This document shows positions 24,105 through 38,107 of a stretch of DNA of 64,000 nt, piece after piece. A program made the position numbers and the translations under genes. The first letter of the stretch is position 1. Every line of letters begins with the position of its first letter. This stretch comes from Colletes latitarsis (Eukaryota > Arthropoda > Insecta > Hymenoptera > Colletidae): NCBI RefSeq assembly GCF_051014445.1, contig NC_135136.1:14898001-14962000 (forward strand), in the 5' to 3' direction. The notes under the pieces are model-generated. The model had not been told where the DNA came from. It ran no database searches and was given only the letters and a program-made list of their open reading frames with translations.

Positions 24105-27100
24105 ATGCGAAAGTATGAGCCTGACGAGGGCAAATCCCGGACCTATCCCAGACATAACTTGCGTTATCCTCTAAAATATTGGTCGAAACCAGGTTTAATC
24201 GACTATTTCAGTGTGGTACCACATTACTACGTGATCCAAGCCAGAAAAAACCCAGGAACTGTTCAACAAGTATGTGAAAAACGCGAAACTATGAGCCTGA
24301 TGAGGGCAAATCCCAGAGCTATCCCAGACCCAACATGCGTTATCCTCTAAAACATTTATCAAGACCAGGTTTAATTGAATGTTTCAGTGTGGTACCACAT
24401 TACTACGTGATCTAAACCACAAGAAACCCAGGATCCGTTCAACAAGTATGTGACGAATGCGAAAGTATGTGTCTGATGAGGGCAAATCCCAGGCCTAACC
24501 TAGATCTAACATGCGTTATCCTCTAAAATATTGATCGAAACCAGATTTAATGGAGTGCTTCAGTGTGCTACCACATTACTGCGTGATCCAAACCAGAAAA
24601 AACCCGGGATCCGTTCAACAAGTATGTGGAGAATGCGAAAGTATGTGTCTGATGAGGGAAAATCCCAGGCCTAACCTAGACCTAACATGCGTTACCCTCA
24701 AAAATATTTATCAAGACCAGGTTCAATTGAATGTTTCTGTGTGGTACCACATTACTACGTGATCCAAACCAGAAAAAACCCAGGATCTGTTCAACAAGTA
24801 TGTGAAGAATGCGAAAGTATGTGTCTGATGAGGGAAAATCCCAGGCCTAACCTAGACCTAACATGCGTTACCCTCAAAAATATTTATCAAGACCAGGTTT
24901 AATTGAATGTTTCTGTGTGGTACCACATTACTACGTGATCCAAACCAGAAAAAACCCAGGATCTGTTCAACATGTATGTGGAAAATGCGAAAGTATGTGT
25001 CTGATGAGGGCAAATCCCAGGCCTAACCTCGACAGAGCATGCGTTATCCTCTAAAATATTGATCGAAACCAGGTTTAATCGACAGTTTCAGTGTGGTAGC
25101 ACATTACTACCTGATCCAAACCAGAAAAATACCCAGGATCTGTTCAACAAGTATGTGAAGAACGCGAAAATATGACCCTGATGAGGGCAAATCCCAGACC
25201 TATCCCAGACCTAACTTGCGTTGTCCTCTAAAATATTGATGGAATCCAGGTTTAATTGACTGTTTCAGTGTGGTACCACATTACTACGTGATCCAATCCA
25301 GAAAAAGCCCTGGATCTAGCCATCAAGTATGAGTAACATGCGAAAGTATGAGCCTGATGAGGGCAAATCCTAGACCTAACCCAGACCTAACATGCGTTAT
25401 CCTCTAAAATATTTATCAAGACCAACTTTAATTGAATGTTTCTGTGTGGTACCACATTACTACGTTATCCAAACCTGAAAAAACCCAGGATCTGTTCAAC
25501 AAGTATGTGGAGAATGCGAAAGTATGTGTCTGATGAGGGCAATTCCCAGGCCTAACCTAGACATAACATGCGTTGTCCTCTAAAATATTGATCGAAACCA
25601 GGTTTAATCGACTATTTCAGTGTGGTACCACATTACTGCGTGATCCAAACCAGAAAAATACCCAGGATCTGTTCAACAAGTATGTGAAGAACGCGGAAAT
25701 ATGACCCTGATGAGAGCAAATCCAGGGCCTAACCTAGACCTAACATGCGTTATCCTCAAAAATATTGATCGAAACCAGGCTTAATCGGCTGTTTCAGTGT
25801 GGTGCCACATTACTACATGATCCAAACCAGAAAAATACCCAGGATCTCTTCAACAAGTATGTGAAGAACGCGAAAATATGACCCTGATGAGGGCAAATCC
25901 CAGACCTATACCAGACCTAACTTGCGTTGACCTCTAAAATATTGATGGAAACCTGGTTTAATTGACTGTTTCAGTGTGGTACTACATTACTACGTGATCC
26001 ATTCCAGAAAAAGCCCTGGATCTAGCCATCAAGTATGAGTAATATGCGAAAGTATGAGCCTGATGAGGGCAAATCCTAGACCTAACCCAGACCTAACATG
26101 CGTTATCCTCTAAAATATTTATCAAGACCACGTTTAATTGAATGTTTCAGTGTGGTACCACATTACTACGTGATCCAAACCTGAAAAAATCCAGGATCTG
26201 TTCAACAAGTATGTGGAGAATGCGAAAGTATGTGTCTGATGAGGGCAAATCCCAGGCCTAACCTAGACATAACATGCGTTATCCTCTAAAATATTGATCG
26301 AAACCAGGTTAAATGGACTGTTTTAGTGTGGTACCACATTACTACAGGATCCAAACTAGAAAAAGTCCAGAATCTGGCCATCAAGTATGAGAAATATGCG
26401 AAAGTACGAGCCGGATGAGAGCAAATCCCAGACCTATCCCAGACCCAACATGCGTTATCCTCTAAAACATTTATCAAGACCAGGTTTAATTGAATGTTTC
26501 AGTGTGGTACCACATTACTACGTGATCCAAACCACAAGAAACCCAGGATCCGTTCAACAAGTATGTGACGAATGCGAAAGTATGTGTCTGATGAGGGGAA
26601 ATCCCAGGCCTAACCTAGATCTAACATGCGTTATCCTCTAAAATATTGATCGAAACCAGATTTAATGGAGTGCTTCAGTGTGCTACCACATTACTGCGTG
26701 ATCCAAACCAGAAAAAACCCGGGATCCGTTCAACAAGTATGTGGAGAATCCGAAAGTATGTGTCTGATGAGGGAAAATCCCAGGCCTAACCTAGACCTAA
26801 CATGCGTTACCCTCAAAAATATTTATCAAGACCAGGTTTAATTGAATGTTTCTGTGTGGTACCACATTACTACGTGATCCAAACCAGAAAAAACCCAGGA
26901 TCTGTTCAACAAGTATGTGAAGAATGCGAAAGTATGTGTCTGATGAGGGAAAATCCCAGGCCTAACCTAGACCTAACATGCGTTACCCTCAAAAATATTT
27001 ATCATGACCAGGTTTAATTGAATGTTTCTGTGTGGTACCACATTACTACGTGATCCAAACCAGAAAAAACCCAGGATCTGTTCAACATGTATGTGGAAAA

Positions 27101-27805
27101 TGCGAAAGTATGTGTCTGATGAGGGCAAATCCCAGGCCTAACCTCGACAGAGCATGCGTTATCCTCTAAAATATTGATCGAAACCAGGTTTAATCGACTG
27201 TTTCAGTGTGGTACCACATTACTACCTGATCCAAATCAGAAAAATACCCAGGATCTGTTCAACAAGTATGTGGAGAATGCGAAAGTATGTGTCTGATGAG
27301 GGCAATTCCCAGGCCTAACCTAGACATAACATGCGTTGTCCTCTAAAATATTGATCGAAACCAGGATTAATCGACTATTTCAGTGTGGTACCACATTACT
27401 ACGTGATCCAAACCAGAAAAAACCCAGGATCTGTACAACAAGTATGTGAAGAATGCGAAAGTGTGAGCCTGACGAGGGCAAATCCCGGACCTATCCCAGA
27501 CATAACTTGCGTTATCCTCTAAAATATTGGTCGAAACCAGGTTTAATCGACTATTTCAGTGTGGTACCACATTACTACGTGATCCAAACCAGAAAAATAC
27601 CCAGGATCTGTTCAACAAGTATGTGAGAACGCGGAAATATGAGCCTGACGAGGGCAAATCCCGGACCTATCCCAGACATAACTTGCGTTATCCTCTAAAA
27701 TATTGGTCGAAACCAGGTTTAATCGACTATTTCAGTGTGGTACCACATTACTACGTGATCCAAACCAGAAAAATACCCAGGATCTGTTCAACAAGTATGT
27801 GAAGA
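24105..27805 (+). repeat. Block IV HOR, copy 1 (21 monomers, 3701 bp)
   Basis: The start of a three-copy run with offset 3701 bp: landmark positions 24105, 27806 and 31507, and likewise 26286, 29987 and 33688. It includes GATCCAAGCCAGAAAAAACC, a GAGTGCTTCAG monomer, two or three TTACCCTCAAAAATATTTAT monomers, CGACAGAGCATGCG, type C monomers, GGTGCCAC, GGTACTAC and the type B TTTTAG monomer. Private differences include GTGGTAGCAC near 25095 and ACGTTATCC near 25463. Confidence 0.93.
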
Positions 27806-30800
27806 ATGCGAAAGTATGAGCCTGACGAGGGCAAATCCCGGACCTATCCCAGACATAACTTGCGTTATCCTCTAAAATATTGGTCGAAACCAGGTTTAAT
27901 CGACTATTTCAGTGTGGTACCACATTACTACGTGATCCAAGCCAGAAAAAACCCAGGAACTGTTCAACAAGTATGTGAAAAACGCGAAACTATGAGCCTG
28001 ATGAGGGCAAATCCCAGAGCTATCCCAGACCCAACATGCGTTATCCTCTAAAACATTTATCAAGACCAGGTTTAATTGAATGTTTCAGTGTGGTACCACA
28101 TTACTACGTGATCTAAACCACAAGAAACCCAGGATCCGTTCAACAAGTATGTGACGAATGCGAAAGTATGTGTCTGATGAGGGCAAATCCCAGGCCTAAC
28201 CTAGATCTAACATGCGTTATCCTCTAAAATATTGATCGAAACCAGATTTAATGGAGTGCTTCAGTGTGCTACCACATTACTGCGTGATCCAAACCAGAAA
28301 AAACCCGGGATCCGTTCAACAAGTATGTGGAGAATGCGAAAGTATGTGTCTGATGAGGGAAAATCCCAGGCCTAACCTAGACCTAACATGCGTTACCCTC
28401 AAAAATATTTATCAAGACCAGGTTCAATTGAATGTTTCTGTGTGGTACCACATTACTACGTGATCCAAACCAGAAAAAACCCAGGATCTGTTCAACAAGT
28501 ATGTGAAGAATGCGAAAGTATGTGTCTGATGAGGGAAAGTCCCAGGCCTAACCTAGACCTAACATGCGTTACCCTCAAAAATATTTATCAAGACCAGGTT
28601 TAATTGAATGTTTCTGTGTGGTACCACATTACTACGTGATCCAAACCAGAAAAAACCCAGGATCTGTTCAACATGTATGTGGAAAATGCGAAAGTATGTG
28701 TCTGATGAGGGCAAATCCCAGGCCTAACCTCGACAGAGCATGCGTTATCCTCTAAAATATTGATCGAAACCAGGTTTAATCGACAGTTTCAGTGTGGTAC
28801 CACATTACTACCTGATCCAAACCAGAAAAATACCCAGGATCTGTTCAACAAGTATGTGAAGAACGCGAAAATATGACCCTGATGAGGGCAAATCCCAGAC
28901 CTATCCCAGACCTAACTTGCGTTGTCCTCTAAAATATTGATGGAATCCAGGTTTAATTGACTGTTTCAGTGTGGTACCACATTACTACGTGATCCAATAC
29001 AGAAAAAGCCCTGGATCTAGCCATCAAGTATGAGTAACATGCGAAAGTATGAGCCTGATGAGGGCAAATCCTAGACCTAACCCAGACCTAACATGCGTTA
29101 TCCTCTAAAATATTTATCAAGACCAACTTTAATTGAATGTTTCTGTGTGGTACCACATTACTACGTGATCCAAACCTGAAAAAACCCAGGATCTGTTCAA
29201 CAAGTATGTGGAGAATGCGAAAGTATGTGTCTGATGAGGGCAATTCCCAGGCCTAACCTAGACATAACATGCGTTGTCCTCTAAAATATTGATCGAAACC
29301 AGGTTTAATCGACAATTTCAGTGTGGTACCACATTACTGCGTGATCCAAACCAGAAAAATACCCAGGATCTGTTCAACAAGTATGTGAAGAACGCGGAAA
29401 TATGACCCTGATGAGAGCAAATCCAGGGCCTAACCTAGACCTAACATGCGTTATCCTCAAAAATATTGATCGAAACCAGGCTTAATCGGCTGTTTCAGTG
29501 TGGTGCCACATTACTACATGATCCAAACCAGAAAAATACCCAGGATCTCTTCAACAAGTATGTGAAGAACGCGAAAATATGACCCTGATGAGGGCAAATC
29601 CCAGACCTATACCAGACCTAACTTGCGTTGACCTCTAAAATATTGATGGAAACCTGGTTTAATTGACTGTTTCAGTGTGGTACTACATTACTACGTGATC
29701 CATTCCAGAAAAAGCCCTGGATCTAGCCATCAAGTATGAGTAATATGCGAAAGTATGAGCCTGATGAGGGCAAATCCTAGACCTAACCCAGACCTAACAT
29801 GCGTTATCCTCTAAAATATTTATCAAGACCACGTTTAATTGAATGTTTCAGTGTGGTACCACATTACTACGTGATCCAAACCTGAAAAAATCCAGGATCT
29901 GTTCAACAAGTATGTGGAGAATGCGAAAGTATGTGTCTGATGAGGGCAAATCCCAGGCCTAACCTAGACATAACATGCGTTATCCTCTAAAATATTGATC
30001 GAAACCAGGTTAAATGGACTGTTTTAGTGTGGTACCACATTACTACAGGATCCAAACTAGAAAAAGTCCAGAATCTGGCCATCAAGTATGAGAAATATGC
30101 GAAAGTACGAGCCGGATGAGAGCAAATCCCAGACCTATCCCAGACCCAACATGCGTTATCCTCTAAAACATTTATCAAGACCAGGTTTAATTGAATGTTT
30201 CAGTGTGGTACCACATTACTACGTGATCCAAACCACAAGAAACCCAGGATCCGTTCAACAAGTATGTGACGAATGCGATAGTATGTGTCTGATGAGGGGA
30301 AATCCCAGGCCTAACCTAGATCTAACATGCGTTATCCTCTAAAATATTGATCGAAACCAGATTTAATGGAGTGCTTCAGTGTGCTACCACATTACTGCGT
30401 GATCCAAACCAGAAAAAACCCGGGATCCGTTCAACAAGTATGTGGAGAATCCGAAAGTATGTGTCTGATGAGGGAAAATCCCAGGCCTAACCTAGACCTA
30501 ACATGCGTTACCCTCAAAAATATTTATCAAGACCAGGTTTAATTGAATGTTTCTGTGTGGTACCACATTACTACGTGATCCAAACCAGAAAAAACCCAGG
30601 ATCTGTTCAACAAGTATGTGAAGAATGCGAAAGTATGTGTCTGATGAGGGAAAATCCCAGGCCTAACCTAGACCTAACATGCGTTACCCTCAAAAATATT
30701 TATCATGACCAGGTTTAATTGAATGTTTCTGTGTGGTACCACATTACTACGTGATCCAAACCAGAAAAAACCCAGGATCTGTTCAACATGTATGTGGAAA

Positions 30801-31506
30801 ATGCGAAAGTATGTGTCTGATGAGGGCAAATCCCAGGCCTAACCTCGACAGAGCATGCGTTATCCTCTAAAATATTGATCGAAACCAGGTTTAATCGACT
30901 GTTTCAGTGTGGTACCACATTACTACCTGATCCAAATCAGAAAAATACCCAGGATCTGTTCAACAAGTATGTGGAGAATGCGAAAGTATGTGTCTGATGA
31001 GGGCAATTCCCAGGCCTAACCTAGACATAACATGCGTTGTCCTCTAAAATATTGATCGAAACCAGGATTAATCGACTATTTCAGTGTGGTACCACATTAC
31101 TACGTGATCCAAACCAGAAAAAACCCAGGATCTGTACAACAAGTATGTGAAGAATGCGAAAGTGTGAGCCTGACGAGGGCAAATCCCGGACCTATCCCAG
31201 ACATAACTTGCGTTATCCTCTAAAATATTGGTCGAAACCAGGTTTAATCGACTATTTCAGTGTGGTACCACATTACTACGTGATCCAAACCAGAAAAATA
31301 CCCAGGATCTGTTCAACAAGTATGTGAGAACGCGGAAATATGAGCCTGACGAGGGCAAATCCCGGACCTATCCCAGACATAACTTGCGTTATCCTCTAAA
31401 ATATTGGTCGAAACCAGGTTTAATCGACTATTTCAGTGTGGTACCACATTACTACGTGATCCAAACCAGAAAAATACCCAGGATCTGTTCAACAAGTATG
31501 TGAAGA
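27806..31506 (+). repeat. Block IV HOR, copy 2 (21 monomers, 3701 bp)
   Basis: Collinear with copy 1 and copy 3. Private differences seen: GGGAAAGTCCC near 28535, CCAATACAG near 28996, TCGACAATTTC near 29311 and GCGATAGTATG near 30276. The low number of differences implies recent amplification. Confidence 0.93.
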
Positions 31507-34338
31507 ATGCGAAAGTATGAGCCTGACGAGGGCAAATCCCGGACCTATCCCAGACATAACTTGCGTTATCCTCTAAAATATTGGTCGAAACCAGGTTTAA
31601 TCGACTATTTCAGTGTGGTACCACATTACTACGTGATCCAAGCCAGAAAAAACCCAGGAACTGTTCAACAAGTATGTGAAAAACGCGAAACTATGAGCCT
31701 GATGAGGGCAAATCCCAGAGCTATCCCAGACCCAACATGCGTTATCCTCTAAAACATTTATCAAGACCAGGTTTAATTGAATGTTTCCGTGTGGTACCAC
31801 ATTACTACGTGATCTAAACCACAAGAAACCCAGGATCCGTTCAACAAGTATGTGACGAATGCGAAAGTATGTGTCTGATGAGGGCAAATCCCAGGCCTAA
31901 CCTAGATCTAACATGCGTTATCCTCTAAAATATTGATCGAAACCAGATTTAATGGAGTGCTTCAGTGTGCTACCACATTACTGCGTGATCCAAACCAGAA
32001 AAAACCCGGGATCCGTTCAACAAGTATGTGGAGAATGCGAAAGTATGTGTCTGATGAGGGAAAATCCCAGGCCTAACCTAGACCTAACATGCGTTACCCT
32101 CAAAAATATTTATCAAGACCAGGTTTAATTGAATGTTTCTGTGTGGTACCACATTACTACGTGATCCAAACCAGAAAAAATCCAGGATCTGTTCAACAAG
32201 TATGTGAAGAATGCGAAAGTATGTGTCTGATGAGGGAAAATCCCAGGCCTAACCTAGACCTAACATGCGTTACCCTCAAAAATATTTATCAAGACCAGGT
32301 TTAATTGAATGTTTCTGTGTGGTACCACATTACTACGTGATCCAAACCAGAAAAAACCCAGGATCTGTTCAACATGTATGTGGAAAATGCGAAAGTATGT
32401 GTCTGATGAGGGCAAATCCCAGGCCTAACCTCGACAGAGCATGCGTTATCCTCTAAAATATTGATCGAAACCAGGTCTAATCGACAGTTTCAGTGTGGTA
32501 CCACATTACTACCTGATCCAAACCAGAAAAATACCCAGGATCTGTTCAACAAGTATGTGAAGAACGCGAAAATATGACCCTGATGAGGGCCAATCCCAGA
32601 CCTATCCCAGACCTAACTTGCGTTGTCCTCTAAAATATTGATGGAATCCAGGTTTAATTGACTGTTTCAGTGTGGTACCACATTACTACGTGATCCAATC
32701 CAGAAAAAGCCCTGGATCTAGCCATCAAGTATGAGTAACATGCGAAAGTATGAGCCTGATGAGGGCAAATCCTAGACCTAACCCAGACCTAACATGCGTT
32801 ATCCTCTAAAATATTTATCAAGACCAACTTTAATTGAATGTTTCTGTGTGGTACCACATTACTACGTGATCCAAACCTGAAAAAACCCAGGATCTGTTCA
32901 ACAAGTATGAGGAGAATGCGAAAGTATGTGTCTGATGAGGGCAATTCCCAGGCCTAACCTAGACATAACATGCGTTGTCCTCTAAAATATTGATCGAAAC
33001 CAGGTTTAATCGACTATTTCAGTGTGGTACCACATTACTGCGTGATCCAAACCAGAAAAATACCCAGGATCTGTTCAACAAGTATGTGAAGAACGCGGAA
33101 ATATGACCCTGATGAGAGCAAATCCAGGGCCTAACCTAGACCTAACATGCGTTATCCTCAAAAATATTGATCGAAACCAGGCTTAATCGACTGTTTCAGT
33201 GTGGTGCCACATTACTACATGATCCAAACCAGAAAAATACCCAGGATCTGTTCAACAAGTATGTGCAGAACGCGAAAATATGACCCTGATGAGGGCAAAT
33301 CCCAGACCTATACCAGACCTAACTTGCGTTGACCTCTAAAATACTGATGGAAACCTGGTTTAATTGACTGTTTCAGTGTGGTACTACATTACTACGTGAT
33401 CCAATCCAGAAAAAGCCCTGGATCTAGCCATCAAGTATGAGTAATATGCGAAAGTATGAGCCTGATGAGGGCAAATCCTAGACCTAACCCAGACCTAACA
33501 TGCGTTATCCTCTAAAATATTTATCAAGACCAGGTTTAATTGAATGTTTCAGTGTGGTACCACATTACTACGTGATCCAAACCTGAAAAAATCCAGGATC
33601 TGTTCAACAAGTATGTGGAGAATGCGAAAGTATGTGTCTGATGAGGGCAAATCCCAGGCCTAACCTAGACATAACATGCGTTATCCTCTAAAATATTGAT
33701 CGAAACCAGGTTAAATGGACTGTTTTAGTGTGGTACCACAGTACTACAGGATCCAAACTAGAAAAAGTCCAGAATCTGGCCATCAAGTATGAGAAATATG
33801 CGAAAGTACGAGCCGGATGAGAGCAAATCCCAGACCTATCCCAGACCCAACATGCGTTATCCTCTAAAACATTTATCAAGACCAGGTTTAATTGAATGTT
33901 TCAGTGTGGTACCACATTACTACCTGATCCAAACCACAAGAAACCCAGGATCCGTTCAACAAGTATGTGACGAATGCGAAAGTATGTGTCTGATGAGGGG
34001 AAATCCCAGGCCTAACCTAGATCTAACATGCGTTATCCTCTAAAATATTGATCGAAACCAGATTTCATGGAGTGCCTCAGTGTGCTACCACATTACTGCG
34101 TGATCCAAACCAGAAAAAACCCGGGATCCGTTCAACAAGTATGTGGAGAATCCGAAAGTATGTGTCTGATGAGGGAAAATCCCAGGCCTAACCTAGACCT
34201 AACATGCGTTACCCTGAAAAATATTTATCAAGACCAGGTTTAATTGAATGTTTCTGTGTGGTACCACATTACTACGTGATCCAAACCAGAAAAAACCCAG
34301 GATCTGTTCAACAAGTATGTGAAGAATGCGAAAGTATG
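31507..34338 (+). repeat. Block IV HOR, copy 3 (partial, about 16 monomers)
   Basis: Collinear with copy 2 until 34338. There copy 2 continues GAAAGTATGTGTCTGATG (30637) and this copy reads GAAAGTATGAGCCTGACG. The junction is therefore in or before GAATGCGAAAGTATG. Private changes include TTTCCGTGTGG near 31785, GTATGAGGAG near 32906, CACAGTACTAC near 33738 and GGAGTGCCTCAG near 34070. Confidence 0.92.
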
Positions 34339-37300
34339 AGCCTGACGAGGGCAAATCCCGGACCTATCCCAGACATAACTTGCGTTATCCTCTAAAATAT
34401 TGGTCGAAACCAGGTTTAATCGACTATTTCAGTGTGGTACCACATTACTACGTGATCCAAACCAGAAAAAATCCAGGATTTGTTCAACAAGTATGTGGAG
34501 AATGCGAAAGTATGTGTCTGATGAGGGCAAATCCCAGGCCTAACCTAGACATAACATGCGTTATCCTCTAAAATATTGATCGAAACCAGGTTAAATGGAC
34601 TGTTTTAGTGTGGTACCACATTACTACAGGATCCAAACTAGAAAAAGTCCAGAATCTGGCCATCAAGTATGAGAAATATGCGAAAGTACGAGCCGGATGA
34701 GAGCAAATCCCAGACCTATCCCAGACTCAACATGCGTTATCCTCTAAAACATTCATCAAGACCAGGTTTAATTGAATGTTTCAGTGTGGTACCACATTAC
34801 TACGTGATCCAAACCACAAAAAACCCAGGATCCGTTCAACAAGTATGTGACGAATGCGAAAGTATGTGTCTGATGAGGGCAAATCCCAGGCCTAACCTAG
34901 ATCTAACATGCGTTATCCTCAAAAATATTGATCGAAACCAGGTTTAATTGAATGTTTCTGTGTGGTACCACATTACTACGTGATCCAAACCAGAAAAAAC
35001 CCAGGATCTGTTCAACAAGTATGAGAAATATGCGAAAGTACGAGCCTGATCAGGGCTAATCCCAGACCTATCCCAGACCTAACTTGCGTTGTCCTCTAAA
35101 ATATTGATTGAAACCAGGTTTAATCGACTGTTTCAGTGTGGTACCACATTACTATGTGATCCAAACCAGAAAAATACCCAGGATCTGTTCAACATGTATG
35201 TGGAAAATGCGAAAGTATGTGTCTGATGAGGGCAAATCCCAGGCCTAACCTCGACAGAGCATGCGTCATCCTCTAAAATATTGATCGAAACCAGGTTTAA
35301 TCGACTGTTTCAGTGTGGTACCACATTACTACCTGATCCAAACCAGAAAAATACCCAGGATCTGTTCAACAAGTATGTGAAGAACGCGAAAATATGACCC
35401 TGATGAGGGCAAATCCCAGACCTGTCCCAGACCTAACTTGCGTTGTCCTCTAAAATATTGATGGAATCCAGGTTTAATTGACTGTTTCAGTGTGGTACCA
35501 CATTACTACGTGATCCAATCCAGAAAAAGCCCTGGATCTAGCCATCAAGTATGAGTAACATGCGAAAGTTTGAGCCTGATGAGGGCAAATCCTAGACCTA
35601 ACCCAGACCTAACATGCGTTATCCTCTAAAATATTTATCAAGACCAGGTTTAATTGAATGTTTCAGTGTGGTACCACATTACTACGTGATCCAAACCTGA
35701 AAAAATCCAGGATCTGTTCAACAAGTATGTTGAGAATGCGAAAGTATGTGTCTGATGAGGGCAATTCCCAGGCCTAACCTAGACATAACATGCGTTGTCC
35801 TCTAAAATATTGATCGAAACCAGGTTTAATCGACTATTTCAGTGTGGTACCACATTACTGCGTGATCCAAACCAGAAAAATACCCAGGATCTGTTCAACA
35901 AGTATGTGAAGAACGCGAAATTACGAGCCTCATGAGAGCAAATCCCAGGCCTAACCTAGACATAACATGCGTTGTCCTCTAAAATATTGATCGAAACTAG
36001 GTTTAATGGACTGTTTCAGTGTGGTACCAGAACACTACGTGATCCAAACCTGAAAAAACCCAGGATCTGTTCAACAAGTATGTGGAGAATGCGAAAGTAT
36101 GTGTCTGATGAGGGCAAATCCCAGGCCTAACCTAGACATAACATGCGTTATCCTCTAAAATATTGATCGAAACCAGGTTTAATCGACTGTTTCAGTGTGG
36201 TACCACATTACTATGTGATCCATACCAGAAAAAACCCGGAATCCGTTCAACAAGTATGTGAAGAATGCGAAAGTATGTGTCTGATGAGGGCAAATCCCAG
36301 GCCTATACTAGTCAGAACATGCGTTATCCTCTAAAATATTGATCGAAACCAGTGTTAATCGACTGTTTCAGTGTGGTACCACATTACTATGTGATCCAAA
36401 CCAGAAAAAAACCCAGGATCTGTACAACAAGTATGTGAAGAACGCGGAAATATGACCCTGATGAGGGCAAATCCCGGGCCTAACCTAGACCTAACATGAG
36501 TTATCCTCAAAAATATTGACCGAAACCAGGTTTAATCGACTGTTTCAGAGTGGTACCACATTACTACCTGATCAAAACCAGAAAAATACTCAGGATCTGT
36601 TCAACAAGTATGTGAAGAACGCGAAAATATGACCCTGATGAGGGCAAATCCCAGACCTATACCAGACCTAACTTGCGTTGTCCTCTAAAATATTGATGAA
36701 AACCAGGTTTAATTGACTGGTTCAGTGTGGTACCACATTACTACGTGATCCAATCCAGAAAAAGCCCTGGATCTAGCCATCAAGTATGAGTAACATGCGA
36801 AAGTATGAGCCTGATGAGGGCAAATCATAGACCTAACCCAGACCTAACATGCGTTATTCTCTAAAATATTTATCAAGACCAGGTTTAATTGAATGTTTCA
36901 GTGTGGTACCACATTACTACGTGATCCAAACCTGAAAAAACCCAGGATCTGTTCAACAAGTATGTGGAGAATGCGAGAGTATGTGTCTGATGAGGGCAAA
37001 TCCCAGGCCTAACCTAGACATAACATGCGTTATCCTCTAAAATATTGATCGAAACCAGGTTAAATGGACTGTCTCAGTGTGGTGCCATATTACTACAGGA
37101 TCCAAACTAGAAAAAGCCCAGAATCTGGCCATCAAGTATGAGAAATATGCGAAAGTACGTGCCTGAAGAGAGCAAATCCCAGACCTAACCATGACCTAAC
37201 ATGCGTTATTCTCTGAAATAATGATCGAAACCAGGTTTAATGGACTGTTTCAGTGTGCTACCACATTACTACGTGATCCAAAGCAGAAAAAACCAAGGAT

Positions 37301-37559
37301 CCGTTCAACAAGTATGTGAAGAATGCGAAAGTATGTGTCTGATGAGGGAAAATCCCAGGCCTAACCTAGATCTAACATGCGTTATCCTCAAAAATATTGA
37401 TCGAAACCAGGTTTAATGGAATGTTTCAGTGTGGTACCATATTACTACAGGATCCAAACTAGAAAAAGCCAAGAATCTGGCCATCAAGTATGAGAAATAT
37501 GCGAAAGTACGAGCCTGATGAGAGCAAATCCCAGACCTAACCATGACCTAACATGCGTT
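34339..37559 (+). repeat. Block V, monomers without a clear local HOR
   Basis: About 34480-35090 resembles 14400-15000 of Block III (GTTAAATGGACTGTTTTAG, CCCAGACTCAACATGCG, AAACATTCATCAAG). About 35220-35650 resembles 15330-15700. From about 35890 the monomers carry more private changes (GAAATTACGAGCCTC, TACCAGAACACTACG, GGCCTATACTAGTCAG, ACCAGTGTTAATCG). I saw no repeated unit above one monomer between 35.9 and 37.2 kb. Confidence 0.7.
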
Positions 37560-38107
37560 ATTCTCTAAAATATTGATCGAAACCAGGTTTAATGGAATGT
37601 TTCAGTGTGCTACCACATTACTACGTGATCCAAAGCAGAAAAAACCAAGGATTCGTTCAACAAGTATGTGAAGAATGCGAAAGTATGTGTCTGATGAGGG
37701 AAAATACCAGGCCAAACCTAGATCTAACATGCGTTATCCTCAAAAATATTGATCGAAACCAGGTTTAATGGAATGATTCAGTGTGCTACCACATTACTAC
37801 GTGATCCAAAGCAGGGAAAACCAAGGATCCGTTCAACAAGTATGTGAAGAATGCGAAAGTATGTGTCTGATGAGGGAAAATCCCAGGCCTAACCTACACC
37901 TAACATGCGTTACCCTCAAAAATATTTATCAAGACCAGGTTTAATTGAATGTTTCAGTGTGGTACCACATTACTACGTGATCCAAACCTCAAAAAACCCA
38001 GGATCTGTTCAACATGTACGTGGAAAATGCGAAAGTATGTGTCTGATGAGGGAAAATCCCAGGCCTAACCTAGACAGAACATGCGTTATCCTCTAAGATA
38101 TTGATCG
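37560..38107 (+). repeat. Three-monomer segment shared with 43193-43740
   Basis: Matches 43193-43740 at an offset of 5633 bp (32 monomers). Shared markers are AAAATACCAGGCCAAACC, a TGGAAYGATTCAGTGTGC monomer, CAAAGCAGRGAAAACC, CCTACACCTAACATGCG and CCTCTAAGATATTG. It shows several point differences, so it is older than the Block I and IV duplications. Confidence 0.82.

Noticed and set aside
12012..33879. Minus-strand open frames of 60-96 codons (for example 12012-12203, 31597-31887)
   Set aside because: They are antisense shadows of the type B TTTTAG monomers and neighbours, and recur only because the monomers recur.
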